Source: an uncultured Gammaproteobacteria bacterium
GTDB lineage: Bacteria > Pseudomonadota > Gammaproteobacteria > Pseudomonadales > Ketobacteraceae
Assembly (NCBI GenBank): GCA_913063125.1
Contig: CAJXZM010000015.1
Span: 1 to 55,342 of the forward strand
Length of the DNA stretch: 55,342 nucleotides
Direction: 5' to 3'
The stretch's first letter is position 1; every line of letters starts with the position of its first letter. The notes under the pieces were generated by a model that saw only the letters and a program-made list of their open reading frames with translations, ran no database searches and was not told where the DNA came from. A program made the position numbers and the translations under genes. This document shows positions 1-8,400 of the stretch, in pieces.

Positions 1-101
1 AAGTTTTCTGCACCTGAAACCGCATAAGCGAGGTACGCAAGCTGAATTGCTGCACCAGCAGATACAATTCCAATTATTTTTCCGTTTGCAGGGTTGCTCA
101 T
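1..101 (-). CDS. Partial small hydrophobic protein, N-terminus only
   Basis: An ATG at 101 on the minus strand follows a good ribosome binding site (GGAGAATGGTGAA) and opens a frame that runs off the left edge. The 33 visible residues start MSNPANGKIIGIVSAG and contain a hydrophobic stretch rich in Ala, Ile and Val that could be a membrane segment. I do not recognise the family. It is divergent from mltF. Confidence 0.45.
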   Translation of the reverse strand, partial: MSNPANGKIIGIVSAGAAIQLAYLAYAVSGAEN

Positions 102-488
102 TTCACCATTCTCCGATCTGCATACGTTAGTTACGCAGAAAATTATCCAATAATTACTTTTTCATTATGAGTACCCCAACAAGGGGCAAATACCATTCTT
201 CATTTGAGCTTAGGCAAGACTCGTAATATGTGCCAATTGAGGGCTAGTTTTTTTGTGTTTGTTTCACAGCTTTACGTGTTCGTTACGTTTGTTAACCAAA
301 AGACCGTAAAGCTGATGTACTTCGGCAAAGGTAATCTATCGACAAAAATCAAAAAAATGGTTATAATGCGATCAGTTTTTAATCACCTTTAAGTATCAAC
401 AGGTGTAAACGGTAATTTTTTACAGCATTTAGTTCTGTATATAGATACCGTTATATTGTTTTAGTCTTTCAAGAAAACATAAGGAGAA
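102..488. other. Intergenic region upstream of mltF
   Basis: This AT-rich stretch separates the divergent partial gene from mltF. An open frame of 62 codons at 204-392 has no credible ribosome binding site and no recognisable protein features, so it is not called. The region presumably holds the divergent promoters. I see no repeat or RNA gene in it. Confidence 0.4.
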
Positions 489-536
489 ATGAGCCTTCGG
501 ATACTTTGGCTCTATCGAAGTGACAATGCGCAGTAA
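489..536 (+). CDS. Possible 15-codon leader ORF overlapping the mltF start
   Basis: The only strong Shine-Dalgarno upstream of mltF (AAGGAG at 481-486) sits directly in front of an ATG at 489 that is out of frame with mltF. That frame encodes MSLRILWLYRSDNAQ and stops at 534-536, past both candidate mltF starts (GTG 520, ATG 526). The arrangement fits translational coupling of mltF to a leader. It is an inference from spacing only. A chance ORF or a sequence error is possible. Confidence 0.3.
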   Translation: MSLRILWLYRSDNAQ

Positions 537-1956
537 AAACACCACCAATCCAACATTTCAGGCGCTTACCGTGCTAGCTCTAATGCTAGTATTATCAGCA
601 TGTCAGCCTCAAAAAAGCCTGCTGGAGTCTATTCAGCGTCAAGGCGAGCTAGTGGTTGCAACACGCATGGGTCCTACCACCTATTACCAAGAACTAGATC
701 AATATACCGGGTTTGAATATGAGCTTTCTAAACAGTTTGCTGAATACCTAGGTGTCCGGCTAAAAGTCGTTACGTACAAGGACCTTGGCGAGCTATTAGA
801 TGCGTTAAAAAACGGGGATGTTCATTTTGCCGCGGCAGGCCTCACCATAACCAAAGAACGAGCCCAAGAGTTTCGCTTTACCTCCCCCTACCAGCAAATA
901 TCCCAGAAAGTCATTTACCAGAAAGGTACACGTAAACCGAGTAATGTTCAGGAGCTTAATCAGGGCCCTTTAGTGGTTATTGCAAACAGCAGCCACTCAG
1001 AACACCTACAACGCCTCAATGACAACCATAACAAAATCACCTGGACAGAAAAGTCCAACAGCACCATGTTAAGCATGTTAAACCTGGTTAGCGATGGACA
1101 AGCTGCTTATACCGTTGTTGATTCCAATGTGTTTGATCTACATCGAGACATATTCCCAGAACTAAAGTCCGCGTTTAACATCAAGGATTGGGAGCCGCTT
1201 GCGTGGGCCTTTCCTCCAACCGCTGACACAACGCTTTATACAGCTGCAGAAAATTTCTTTAATAAAATCAATGAAGACGGCTCTCTTGAAGAGCAAAAAG
1301 TACGTTTTTACGGCCACCGTGACTTTGACTATGTTGGCGCTAGAACCTTCATTGCACATATCGATAGCCGTCTATCTCGCTATGAAGAAGACTTCAAAAG
1401 TGTTGCCAATGAGCTAGATGTTGACTGGCGGTTATTAGCTGCAGTGGGATATCAAGAATCGCTCTGGAACCCAAATGCCATCTCACCCACAGGGGTGCGA
1501 GGGTTAATGATGCTAACCCTACGAACAGCAAAAGAGATGGGAATACGCAATAGACGGGACCCAAAGCAATCGATTCATGGTGGAGCCCATTACTTTAAAA
1601 AACTCTATAACCGCTTATCAGAAGATATCAGCGAACCTCATAGAACCTGGTTTGCTTTGGCAGCATATAATACTGGCTATGGTCATGTCCAAGATGCCAG
1701 AAAACTTACGGCGCAGCAGGGTAAAAACCCAAACAATTGGTTTGAGGTCAAAACTCACTTACTGCTGCTTAAGAAACGAGAATATTACCAGCATGCTAGA
1801 CATGGTTATGCCCGCGGTGCGGGTCAGTCAATATTGTATGTTAAAAATATTCGTCGCTATTATGACGCTCTTGTGTGGGCGACAGAAAAGTCCACAGATC
1901 ATTACGTGCCTGTACCACAAACGTCTCTGGCAATGCTAACGCCAATAGCGCAATAA
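520..1956 (+). CDS. mltF: Membrane-bound lytic murein transglycosylase F
   Basis: MltF cleaves the beta-1,4 bond between N-acetylmuramic acid and N-acetylglucosamine in peptidoglycan, acting from the outer membrane. Residues 1-28 form a lipoprotein signal with a lipobox ending at Cys28 (LSAC). Residues about 40-265 are a solute-binding (SBP_bac_3) regulatory domain with FEYELSKQFAEYLGV. Residues about 290-450 are the SLT domain, with catalytic Glu313 in YQES, the SPTGVRGLMMLT loop and the AAYNTGYGH motif. At 478 residues it is slightly shorter than E. coli MltF. The start is GTG 520 or more likely ATG 526, and neither has its own ribosome binding site because the AAGGAG at 481 serves an overlapping leader ORF. 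The pairing with tadA matches the conserved purL-mltF-tadA-guaA order. Confidence 0.93.
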   Translation: MTMRSKNTTNPTFQALTVLALMLVLSACQPQKSLLESIQRQGELVVATRMGPTTYYQELDQYTGFEYELSKQFAEYLGVRLKVVTYKDLGELLDALKNGDVHFAAAGLTITKERAQEFRFTSPYQQISQKVIYQKGTRKPSNVQELNQGPLVVIANSSHSEHLQRLNDNHNKITWTEKSNSTMLSMLNLVSDGQAAYTVVDSNVFDLHRDIFPELKSAFNIKDWEPLAWAFPPTADTTLYTAAENFFNKINEDGSLEEQKVRFYGHRDFDYVGARTFIAHIDSRLSRYEEDFKSVANELDVDWRLLAAVGYQESLWNPNAISPTGVRGLMMLTLRTAKEMGIRNRRDPKQSIHGGAHYFKKLYNRLSEDISEPHRTWFALAAYNTGYGHVQDARKLTAQQGKNPNNWFEVKTHLLLLKKREYYQHARHGYARGAGQSILYVKNIRRYYDALVWATEKSTDHYVPVPQTSLAMLTPIAQ

Positions 1957-2016
1957 GCCACACCCCTAGCGCCCCCCCTCAATTAGCTCACATACAATCA
2001 TTGTTAAGGAGCTTCA

Positions 2017-2418
2017 ATGCCAATCTCATTAAGACACATAGCCATTATCATTAGTTTTGTTTTCTCAACGCAAGCCTGTGTAGCAGAAAATAAAATTCAC
2101 CGAAACACTCGATTTATAGTACAACTTACTGATGCTAGCATTCAAAAACATCAAAACGATACGCATCGAGTAGAGGCTCACCGAAAGACAAAACTACACC
2201 GCTGGAGTCAGCTTACTGGGCTGATATTAGAGGCCGTCCCTCCAACCAACCAACAACGCTGGATTATTAAAGCCAACACACACAAAACCGCGCATATAAA
2301 AAAACTGATCGATATAATACGCATTGATAGCGACGTGAAATACATTGAGAAGGATATAGTTATGAACATAAACCAGATACAACGGCCTCCCCCAATGTTA
2401 ACGCCAGCGACCCCATAA
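2017..2418 (+). CDS. Secreted inhibitor I9-like (subtilisin propeptide) protein
   Basis: This 133-residue protein starts with a signal peptide (about residues 1-23, ending near CVAEN). The mature part begins RFIVQLTD and ends VKYIEKDIVM, the two strands typical of the peptidase inhibitor I9 fold found as the propeptide of subtilisin-like proteases. No protease domain follows, so it is a stand-alone domain, as in known secreted protease inhibitors or chaperones. The start ATG follows AAGGAGCTTC. It lies 60 bp after mltF on the same strand. The target protease is unknown, and the assignment rests on motif resemblance. Confidence 0.55.
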   Translation: MPISLRHIAIIISFVFSTQACVAENKIHRNTRFIVQLTDASIQKHQNDTHRVEAHRKTKLHRWSQLTGLILEAVPPTNQQRWIIKANTHKTAHIKKLIDIIRIDSDVKYIEKDIVMNINQIQRPPPMLTPATP

Positions 2419-2662
2419 GCTACTAACACTTCCACACTGACAACCTTATAAAGGTAGATTTTTGTCTCCATTTACCCTTCAAATTGTGATGCAAAGAACA
2501 AACATTCCTAGCTGAGCCGGGTAAGATAGCCCCTCATAAAACATCAGTAAATTTTCTTCACAGATTCAACCACAACAACAGCGATGAACCGTCTATACTA
2601 AAACTATCACGCCTCCTAATACCCACAACTAAACCACAGACTCCACCTAAACGCATATATAT

Positions 2663-4462
2663 ATGAAGTTATTGGATCGCACGAAACGGTTATTGAAATT
2701 TAAAGATGACCGAGAATTCTTGGCGGATTCATTTGCTGATGAACTCCATTATCAGTCGCGCCGCATAGTATTTCTTGTCTATATTGCCTCGTTTTGCTGG
2801 CTCCCTTACATACCCGTCGATAAAGAGTTGCATCCAGACCAGCCTTTAATTATTGGATTGCGGTGGTTACTTGTTGCTGTAGGCGCACTAACCTTCTCAC
2901 TTAGTCGCCACAAGTATTTTGCACACCGACACCAATATCTAATTACCATATTGGGTGGCTATATCATTATTGCAGCTGGATTGGTGACAGGGTTAAGTGG
3001 CTGTGACCCAACTTACGTATCGGGCTATGTTTTACTTCTTTGCTTGCTTTGCATGCCTCCAATTGAAAAAAGGATCACGTTATCCGTCCTTGTTATCAGC
3101 TTGTTGCTGTTTTGCATTAGCTCTCTTTATGCCGGCATTGACATTACTTCAGTACGAGTGCGATACAGCCTCAACGATCTTATGGCCACCGTACTTATCG
3201 CCACTACCTTCATCTTTATTCTTGATCGTAACCGACATCAAAGCTGGATAAATTCAAAAATAATCGAAAAGGAATCTCGACAAAAAGTTAGTAAAGCAGA
3301 AGCCGAAAACAAAGCAAAAAGCCAATTCCTTGCCACCATGAGCCATGAAATCCGCACCCCCATGAACGGTGTTATCGGCATGGCCGAACTATTACAAACC
3401 ACAGCACTAGAGCAGCAACAACGACAATACCTAGATGTCATTTCCAATTCTGGAAAAGCTCTGCTTAATATCATCAACGACATTCTCGATTATTCAAAAA
3501 TAGAAGCTGGAAAACTTGGCCTTGAATCCGTTGACTTGGATCTTGATAAACTTTGCCTCGATGTCACCTCTGTATTTAGCCCTGCCGCAGATAAAAAGAA
3601 ACTTGAGTTATCGGTATCCATAAAACCTGGCACACCAATCCTGATTAAAAGTGATCCCACACGCCTAGGCCAAATTTTATTAAATTTACTAGGTAACTCT
3701 TTTAAATTCACCAACAGTGGTAGCGTGACCCTACACGTCAAATCTATCCCACACAAAACCAACAGCACACTAACCTTACTCAAGTTCGAAATTGAAGACA
3801 CCGGTATAGGCATGAATAACGAACAAGTAGCACGTTTATTTAGCGCCTTCAGCCAAGCTGACAGCACCACCACTCGCGAGTTTGGTGGAACCGGTTTAGG
3901 ATTAAGCATATCAAAGTCCCTCGCTGAATTAATGGGCGGGGAGATTGGCGTAACCAGCGTTCCTGACGAGGGCTCTACATTCTGGTTTACTATATATTGC
4001 GATATTGCCGATGCACAATTTATCAAACAACACCAGCACCCCTCATCACAACCAAAAGGGAACCCCCAACATTCCAACATTATCAGCGGGAAAAACATTT
4101 TGGTTGCAGAAGACAATACGGTCAACCAAATAGTCATCACAAACATGCTTAAGAAATTAGGCGCTAAATGTGTCATTGCAAACGACGGAGCAATAGCCGT
4201 CGAACGATTTAACAATGCAGAGATGCATTTCGACATGGTACTAATGGATGTTGAAATGCCAAATATTAATGGTTGTGATGCCACTATAGCCATCCGAGAA
4301 ATCGAAAAGAGTAAATCTCTTAACCCTACCCCTATCCTGGCATTAACAGCTCACGCCATGCAGGAACATCGAGAACTCTGTGAAAAAGTCGGAATGAATG
4401 GGCATTTAAGTAAACCGCTAGAATTGGATGTGCTAAGAGACAAACTTTGCCAATACCTCTAA
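2663..4462 (+). CDS. Membrane hybrid sensor histidine kinase with receiver domain
   Basis: This 599-residue signalling protein autophosphorylates a His and passes the phosphate to an attached receiver. About six hydrophobic segments lie within residues 35-188 and there is no large periplasmic loop, which suggests sensing within the membrane. A short linker leads to the HisKA domain (phospho-acceptor His228 in SHEIRTPMNG). The HATPase_c domain follows with the N box near LLNLLGNSFKFT and the G boxes DTGIGM and GGTGLGLSI. The C-terminal receiver has AEDN at its start and phospho-acceptor Asp529 in LMDVEMP. There is no HPt domain and no adjacent response regulator, so the downstream partner is encoded elsewhere. 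The ligand is unknown. Confidence 0.9.
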   Translation: MKLLDRTKRLLKFKDDREFLADSFADELHYQSRRIVFLVYIASFCWLPYIPVDKELHPDQPLIIGLRWLLVAVGALTFSLSRHKYFAHRHQYLITILGGYIIIAAGLVTGLSGCDPTYVSGYVLLLCLLCMPPIEKRITLSVLVISLLLFCISSLYAGIDITSVRVRYSLNDLMATVLIATTFIFILDRNRHQSWINSKIIEKESRQKVSKAEAENKAKSQFLATMSHEIRTPMNGVIGMAELLQTTALEQQQRQYLDVISNSGKALLNIINDILDYSKIEAGKLGLESVDLDLDKLCLDVTSVFSPAADKKKLELSVSIKPGTPILIKSDPTRLGQILLNLLGNSFKFTNSGSVTLHVKSIPHKTNSTLTLLKFEIEDTGIGMNNEQVARLFSAFSQADSTTTREFGGTGLGLSISKSLAELMGGEIGVTSVPDEGSTFWFTIYCDIADAQFIKQHQHPSSQPKGNPQHSNIISGKNILVAEDNTVNQIVITNMLKKLGAKCVIANDGAIAVERFNNAEMHFDMVLMDVEMPNINGCDATIAIREIEKSKSLNPTPILALTAHAMQEHRELCEKVGMNGHLSKPLELDVLRDKLCQYL

Positions 4463-4480
4463 GCCACACCTTCCCATAAT

Positions 4481-4975
4481 TCAGCATGCTTTTTTGCGTT
4501 TACGCTCCTCCCTTCTCCGTTTAAAAAATTGCGACAACCTACCACTTGCAACATCAGCTTTAAGCCCGTGACGACATAACACCTGATGATTGAGCTGAGG
4601 CGAAGCAAAGAATTCTTGCGTACTCACCAATGCACCCGCTTTGGGTTCTTTAGCAGCAAAGACCACTTCCCGTATTCTTGCATGCACTAACGCACCAGCA
4701 CACATAGTGCACGGTTCCAATGTGACATAAAGCGTAGCGCCAGGCAGGCGATAGTTTTGCTCCTGCTGGCAGGCATGCCTTAAGGCAACAAGCTCTGCAT
4801 GTGATGTCGGGTCACAAGTAGTAATAGGCTGATTAAAGCCCTCTCCAATCAGCTTTCCGTCACGCACAATAACAGCCCCTACAGGAACTTCTCCCGCCGC
4901 TTCGGCTTGCTCGGCTAACGCTAACGCTTTCTGCATCCAAGCATGGTCATCTTCTGTAAATTCAGATTCTTTCAT
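4481..4975 (-). CDS. tadA: tRNA-specific adenosine deaminase TadA
   Basis: TadA converts adenosine 34 to inosine in the anticodon of tRNA-Arg(ACG), which is needed to read several Arg codons. The zinc deaminase motifs are intact: His59-Ala-Glu61 (SHAELVALR) and Pro88-Cys89-Thr-Met-Cys92 (PCTMCAG). At 164 residues it has the usual length, with a basic tail (RRREERKRKKAC). It is convergent with the histidine kinase, 18 bp away. In relatives guaA lies directly upstream of tadA on the same strand. Here only a guaA-like 3' tail remains at that spot (5081-5104). Confidence 0.95.
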   Translation of the reverse strand: MKESEFTEDDHAWMQKALALAEQAEAAGEVPVGAVIVRDGKLIGEGFNQPITTCDPTSHAELVALRHACQQEQNYRLPGATLYVTLEPCTMCAGALVHARIREVVFAAKEPKAGALVSTQEFFASPQLNHQVLCRHGLKADVASGRLSQFFKRRREERKRKKAC

Positions 4976-5033
4976 ATCATTTACTTAACCACATGCTCCA
5001 CGTAACACCTAACTCTGATTTTTTAACAGACAC

Positions 5034-5062
5034 AAAAAAGGGTGCATCAACGCACCCTTTTT
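5034..5062. terminator. Bidirectional intrinsic terminator
   Basis: The sequence GGGTGC-ATCAAC-GCACCC forms a 6-bp stem flanked by runs of A on the left and T on the right, so it can terminate transcription in either direction. It sits just beyond the guaA-like 3' end and upstream of tadA, the expected place for the guaA terminator. Confidence 0.75.
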
Positions 5063-5080
5063 AATAAACACTTAAACCCT

Positions 5081-5104
5081 ATTCCCACTCGATTGTGAAT
5101 GAGC
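5081..5104 (-). other. guaA 3'-end attachment site (att), rest of guaA absent
   Basis: Read on the minus strand, this segment encodes FTIEWE followed by TAG. TIEWE at the C-terminus is the hallmark of GMP synthase GuaA, and guaA is the expected upstream neighbour of tadA. The codons immediately upstream (NKKKNGS) do not look like GuaA, and no GuaA coding sequence follows. The 3' end of guaA is a documented integration hot spot for genomic islands, so this is read as one att end with foreign DNA starting near 5100. The reconstituted guaA gene should lie at the far island end, outside this window. Confidence 0.6.
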
Positions 5105-5454
5105 CATTTTTCTTCTTATTTTTCATGCAGTTAAAATCCACCATTAAAACAATACCATGAGAAATACCATGACTAGAAAAAAAATAAAAAAAGTTACATT
5201 TATTTCCATTTCGTACAAAAAACCATCAAAACGAATAAAAGCTAAGAGCTTTACATTTGATCTGATCTAAGCGGTCTATACGGATCATACCATTTCTTCG
5301 CCCCAAAGAGGCTCATTCATATGTAGAGTTGCAAGGGTGATCAAACTGGTAGGCATGAGTAATTCGGCCCTCCTTGTCAAGAGGGTTTCCCGGTTCGAGT
5401 TAGGCCTCTATTATCTTAAGTTTTTGCTCTCATAAAGAGGCCTACTTTCCCTTT
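5105..5454. other. Island end region without a gene
   Basis: The first 170 bp is very AT-rich and contains a short direct repeat (AATACCATGA twice, near 5151-5172). A tRNA-Asp-like relic with an anticodon-like loop reading CTTGTCAA lies around 5340-5410 but is not a functional tRNA. An 8-bp inverted repeat (TAGGCCTC at 5401-5408, GAGGCCTA at 5437-5444) lies just past the end of the large nuclease-NTPase gene and may act in its termination. No integrase gene is present, although one is usual next to such an att site. Confidence 0.4.
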
Positions 5455-8400
5455 TTACCAACTAGCTCTTCGTTGACTAGATTTGTTTACGGGCTCATAT
5501 GTACCACGGCCATAACTCCGTACCACAGCATTAACCTTAATTGCATGACCAATATTTTCTCGGATCTTAACTATTGCTTCGTCTGAAGCAATGACTAACC
5601 ACCCATTAGAGCAAATATCATCCATTTTTGGAGGCTGTCGGGAAACAGGGCCATCTTTCCAGTAGATGCTTTCAACCATTAAGTTGCCCTTATCATCAAC
5701 CCAGCGAAAAAGCCCTTCCCCTGAAATAGACCATCCTAAAGAAAAACCTATAGATGGATTTAATGCTAACCACTCAATGCCTCCGTGATCAATGTATGAA
5801 CCTGTACCATAAATGACCAGTGATGGTTCTCTAGTAGCAGTGATTTCAGGGTAATCAATTGCAGACCAATGCATCATACTTGGAAATAAAGCAGAAGGTG
5901 ACGTAACGCCTACATCGTCATTCCATTCTGGATGACAGACTGTAGACATACGAATTTCAGTTGGCAAATCCCAATCTAACCAACTCCAGGTTGTTAGTTC
6001 ACCAATAATTTGTTTCCCTGTGTCGATGCTATCAACAAATTGTGTAATACCTTGTTCAATATCTCCCAACCATTCATCGTGCTTATGGGATATCTCTCGA
6101 TCTTTTACCCTCGGTACAACAATACACTCAGGTCGAATACCGGGCTCAAGCGCCAATAACAACTCATCACTACGTTTGAAAATATCTCGCAGAAGATCAA
6201 CTCCTTGAGGAGGTATTCGCCCTGCATCAAACAACTCGCACACCACGTGAGAGAGTGCAAGCTTTGCCACTTTAGGCCGTAACCTATGATAAGTCAGCTC
6301 AAGACCAACCCCTTTCATCCATTTTCTATAAGCTTCTTCTGCCTGTTTATTCCACTCACTCTCTGGGACAAGAGTTTTCATAAAACCGGAAGCTCTGTAG
6401 GCCAAATTCTCAAATGGCACGTTTGACATATCAGCCACAAGCCTCGCTTCAGTTAATAAAGGCCTAAGCAGCTCAATCGGATCATCAACATCAGGAAATG
6501 TTTCCCCAGGCCGAATGGCGGAAAACGGAATAGCTTCCTTTCTATTATTTATTTCTGGTAACTCCAGCTCGTATACCAAGGGCAGTTTTGATCTCTCTTT
6601 TGGAGGCAATTTACCTTCTATTTCTAACCTACTAGCCAAGTCTAAAGCTGTCATCCTTACACTAAAGTCTTCCGACGCACAGAGTGAAGATATATCACCC
6701 TCAAACTGAAGAACAAATTCTTTGAAATCCTTTGCCAAGCTACTTAACAAAGACACTATTTTTATCTGCGTCAATCCAATATTGTCTATTCTATTAGCTA
6801 TTTGCCTACGAATTTCTGGCCAGTTTACTTCAATTTTAGCCAAATCAACGATTGCCTGATGAGCCATATCCCCTAACTCAGGAATGGCAACATCAAGCAT
6901 ATCGAATGCAAACTCAATGAGTAAGCTGGCGTCCTCCTTCTCGCCAATGTCATCTAACAGTGTCGGTGGTTTCTCGGCATCTTGTTCAAAAGCGTCTAGC
7001 TGGTATACGTGTTCTTTGATTTCCTTCCAAATGGGCAGGACATCTTTATCCTCAAAGAGAATATCGACAATTTCTTTTAAGTTCCAAATTAAACTACTTG
7101 GATACCTATATTCACCAATATAATCATCAACTAAACAAGCTAGCGCTTTAGGCCGCCACTGTTTAGCATCAATTTCAACAAGAGTTTTAAATATCGACTG
7201 CTTTGAACCTCCATCCCAATTCAAATCCCAGCCTTTAGCATCCGAGTTATCAAATAAACCATCAAGCAAGCTGTTCGCTTTATCCACCTCACCATGTGAA
7301 GACAGCGCGCCAGCAATGCAAGAAACAACATTATTATCAGGTTTAAATGGTTTTAATAGCTTATGAAGTTCCTCTAATTGAGGGACACTCATATCTTTTA
7401 AAAATGGCTGAATAAAATTCAGCCAGCGAAAATAATCGACGGATTCCACAGATAGAAGAAGCTGAAAAAGACTTTCAGAAGAATTTACTTTTAGCTGAGC
7501 CTCTTCATCTGTAAGTTTATCCCCGGAATTTAATGTCAGAGAGGGCTCATGAGTAACATGCTTTTCTTGGGGTGTAGAAATCGCCATTGATGCATAAAGA
7601 CTATTGTCCAACCCCGCTTCCCTGACGCCAAGCGCTACCCCTTCTAACCACGAGTACCGATTTGAAGGTAATAGATGTGTATTGATAGATGTAATTAGTT
7701 CTTCTACCTCATCTGTCACACCATCATCAGAAAAAAGGCAGCAGCGAGACACCAATTTTTTAGGCAGATCAGAAGGATTGTACTCTTCGAAAGGAATCAG
7801 TAGTTTTCTCATCATTACTGATATTTCTTTAAATGGAGGGTTAGGGCTATCAAGCATTCCAGACAGCAACCCTGTTAGGCCCGGAGCATAATCAAGTCCT
7901 TTATGGTCGAACAACCACCTCAGGAGCTTTAAGCCATATTGTGGATTCCAACGAGTGGCAATAGTAATGAGATCAAGTCCTGCTTCTTGCGTACCACGAC
8001 CATTTCCCGATTGCTCCAAATCTACTAACGCCAAAGAAAATCGACATATTTCATCGTAAGCCAAATCAGGATATTGATTGATCAACTTACCTAACCACGA
8101 TACCCAATGAGAAAACTGCCTATCTTTCCTATGATATATTCCAAAAGAGCCCATGAAAATTTTTGGTAACAGGCTAGCCGCTCGATCAGGCTCACCAATC
8201 TTTGACCACATTATGGAAAGTTCATAGTACTCGGATATCTTGGAGTGAATTTCGTCGAAATCGGGTATCTCTTTTTCTATTTGATCAAGAACGTCAACTA
8301 AACCATCCCTGCCATATCCTTCCTTATACAAAGTGAAAGCAATTTCTCTTCGCCAGCTAGGAGGCCAATATCGCCTATCCCAATCTTTTCTAAAAGCATC

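Noticed and set aside
204..392. 62-codon ORF upstream of mltF
   Set aside because: No ribosome binding site, low-complexity hydrophobic and basic composition, and it lies in an expected promoter region.
3490..4293. 267-codon antisense ORF inside the histidine kinase
   Set aside because: It is a shadow of the kinase and receiver domains on the opposite strand, which have clear motifs.
5332..5410. tRNA-like segment with a GTTCGAGT T-loop and an anticodon-like loop CTTGTCAA (would read Asp GUC)
   Set aside because: The anticodon loop has 8 nt, the T-stem has mismatches, and no matching acceptor or D-stem could be assembled. At best it is a relic.
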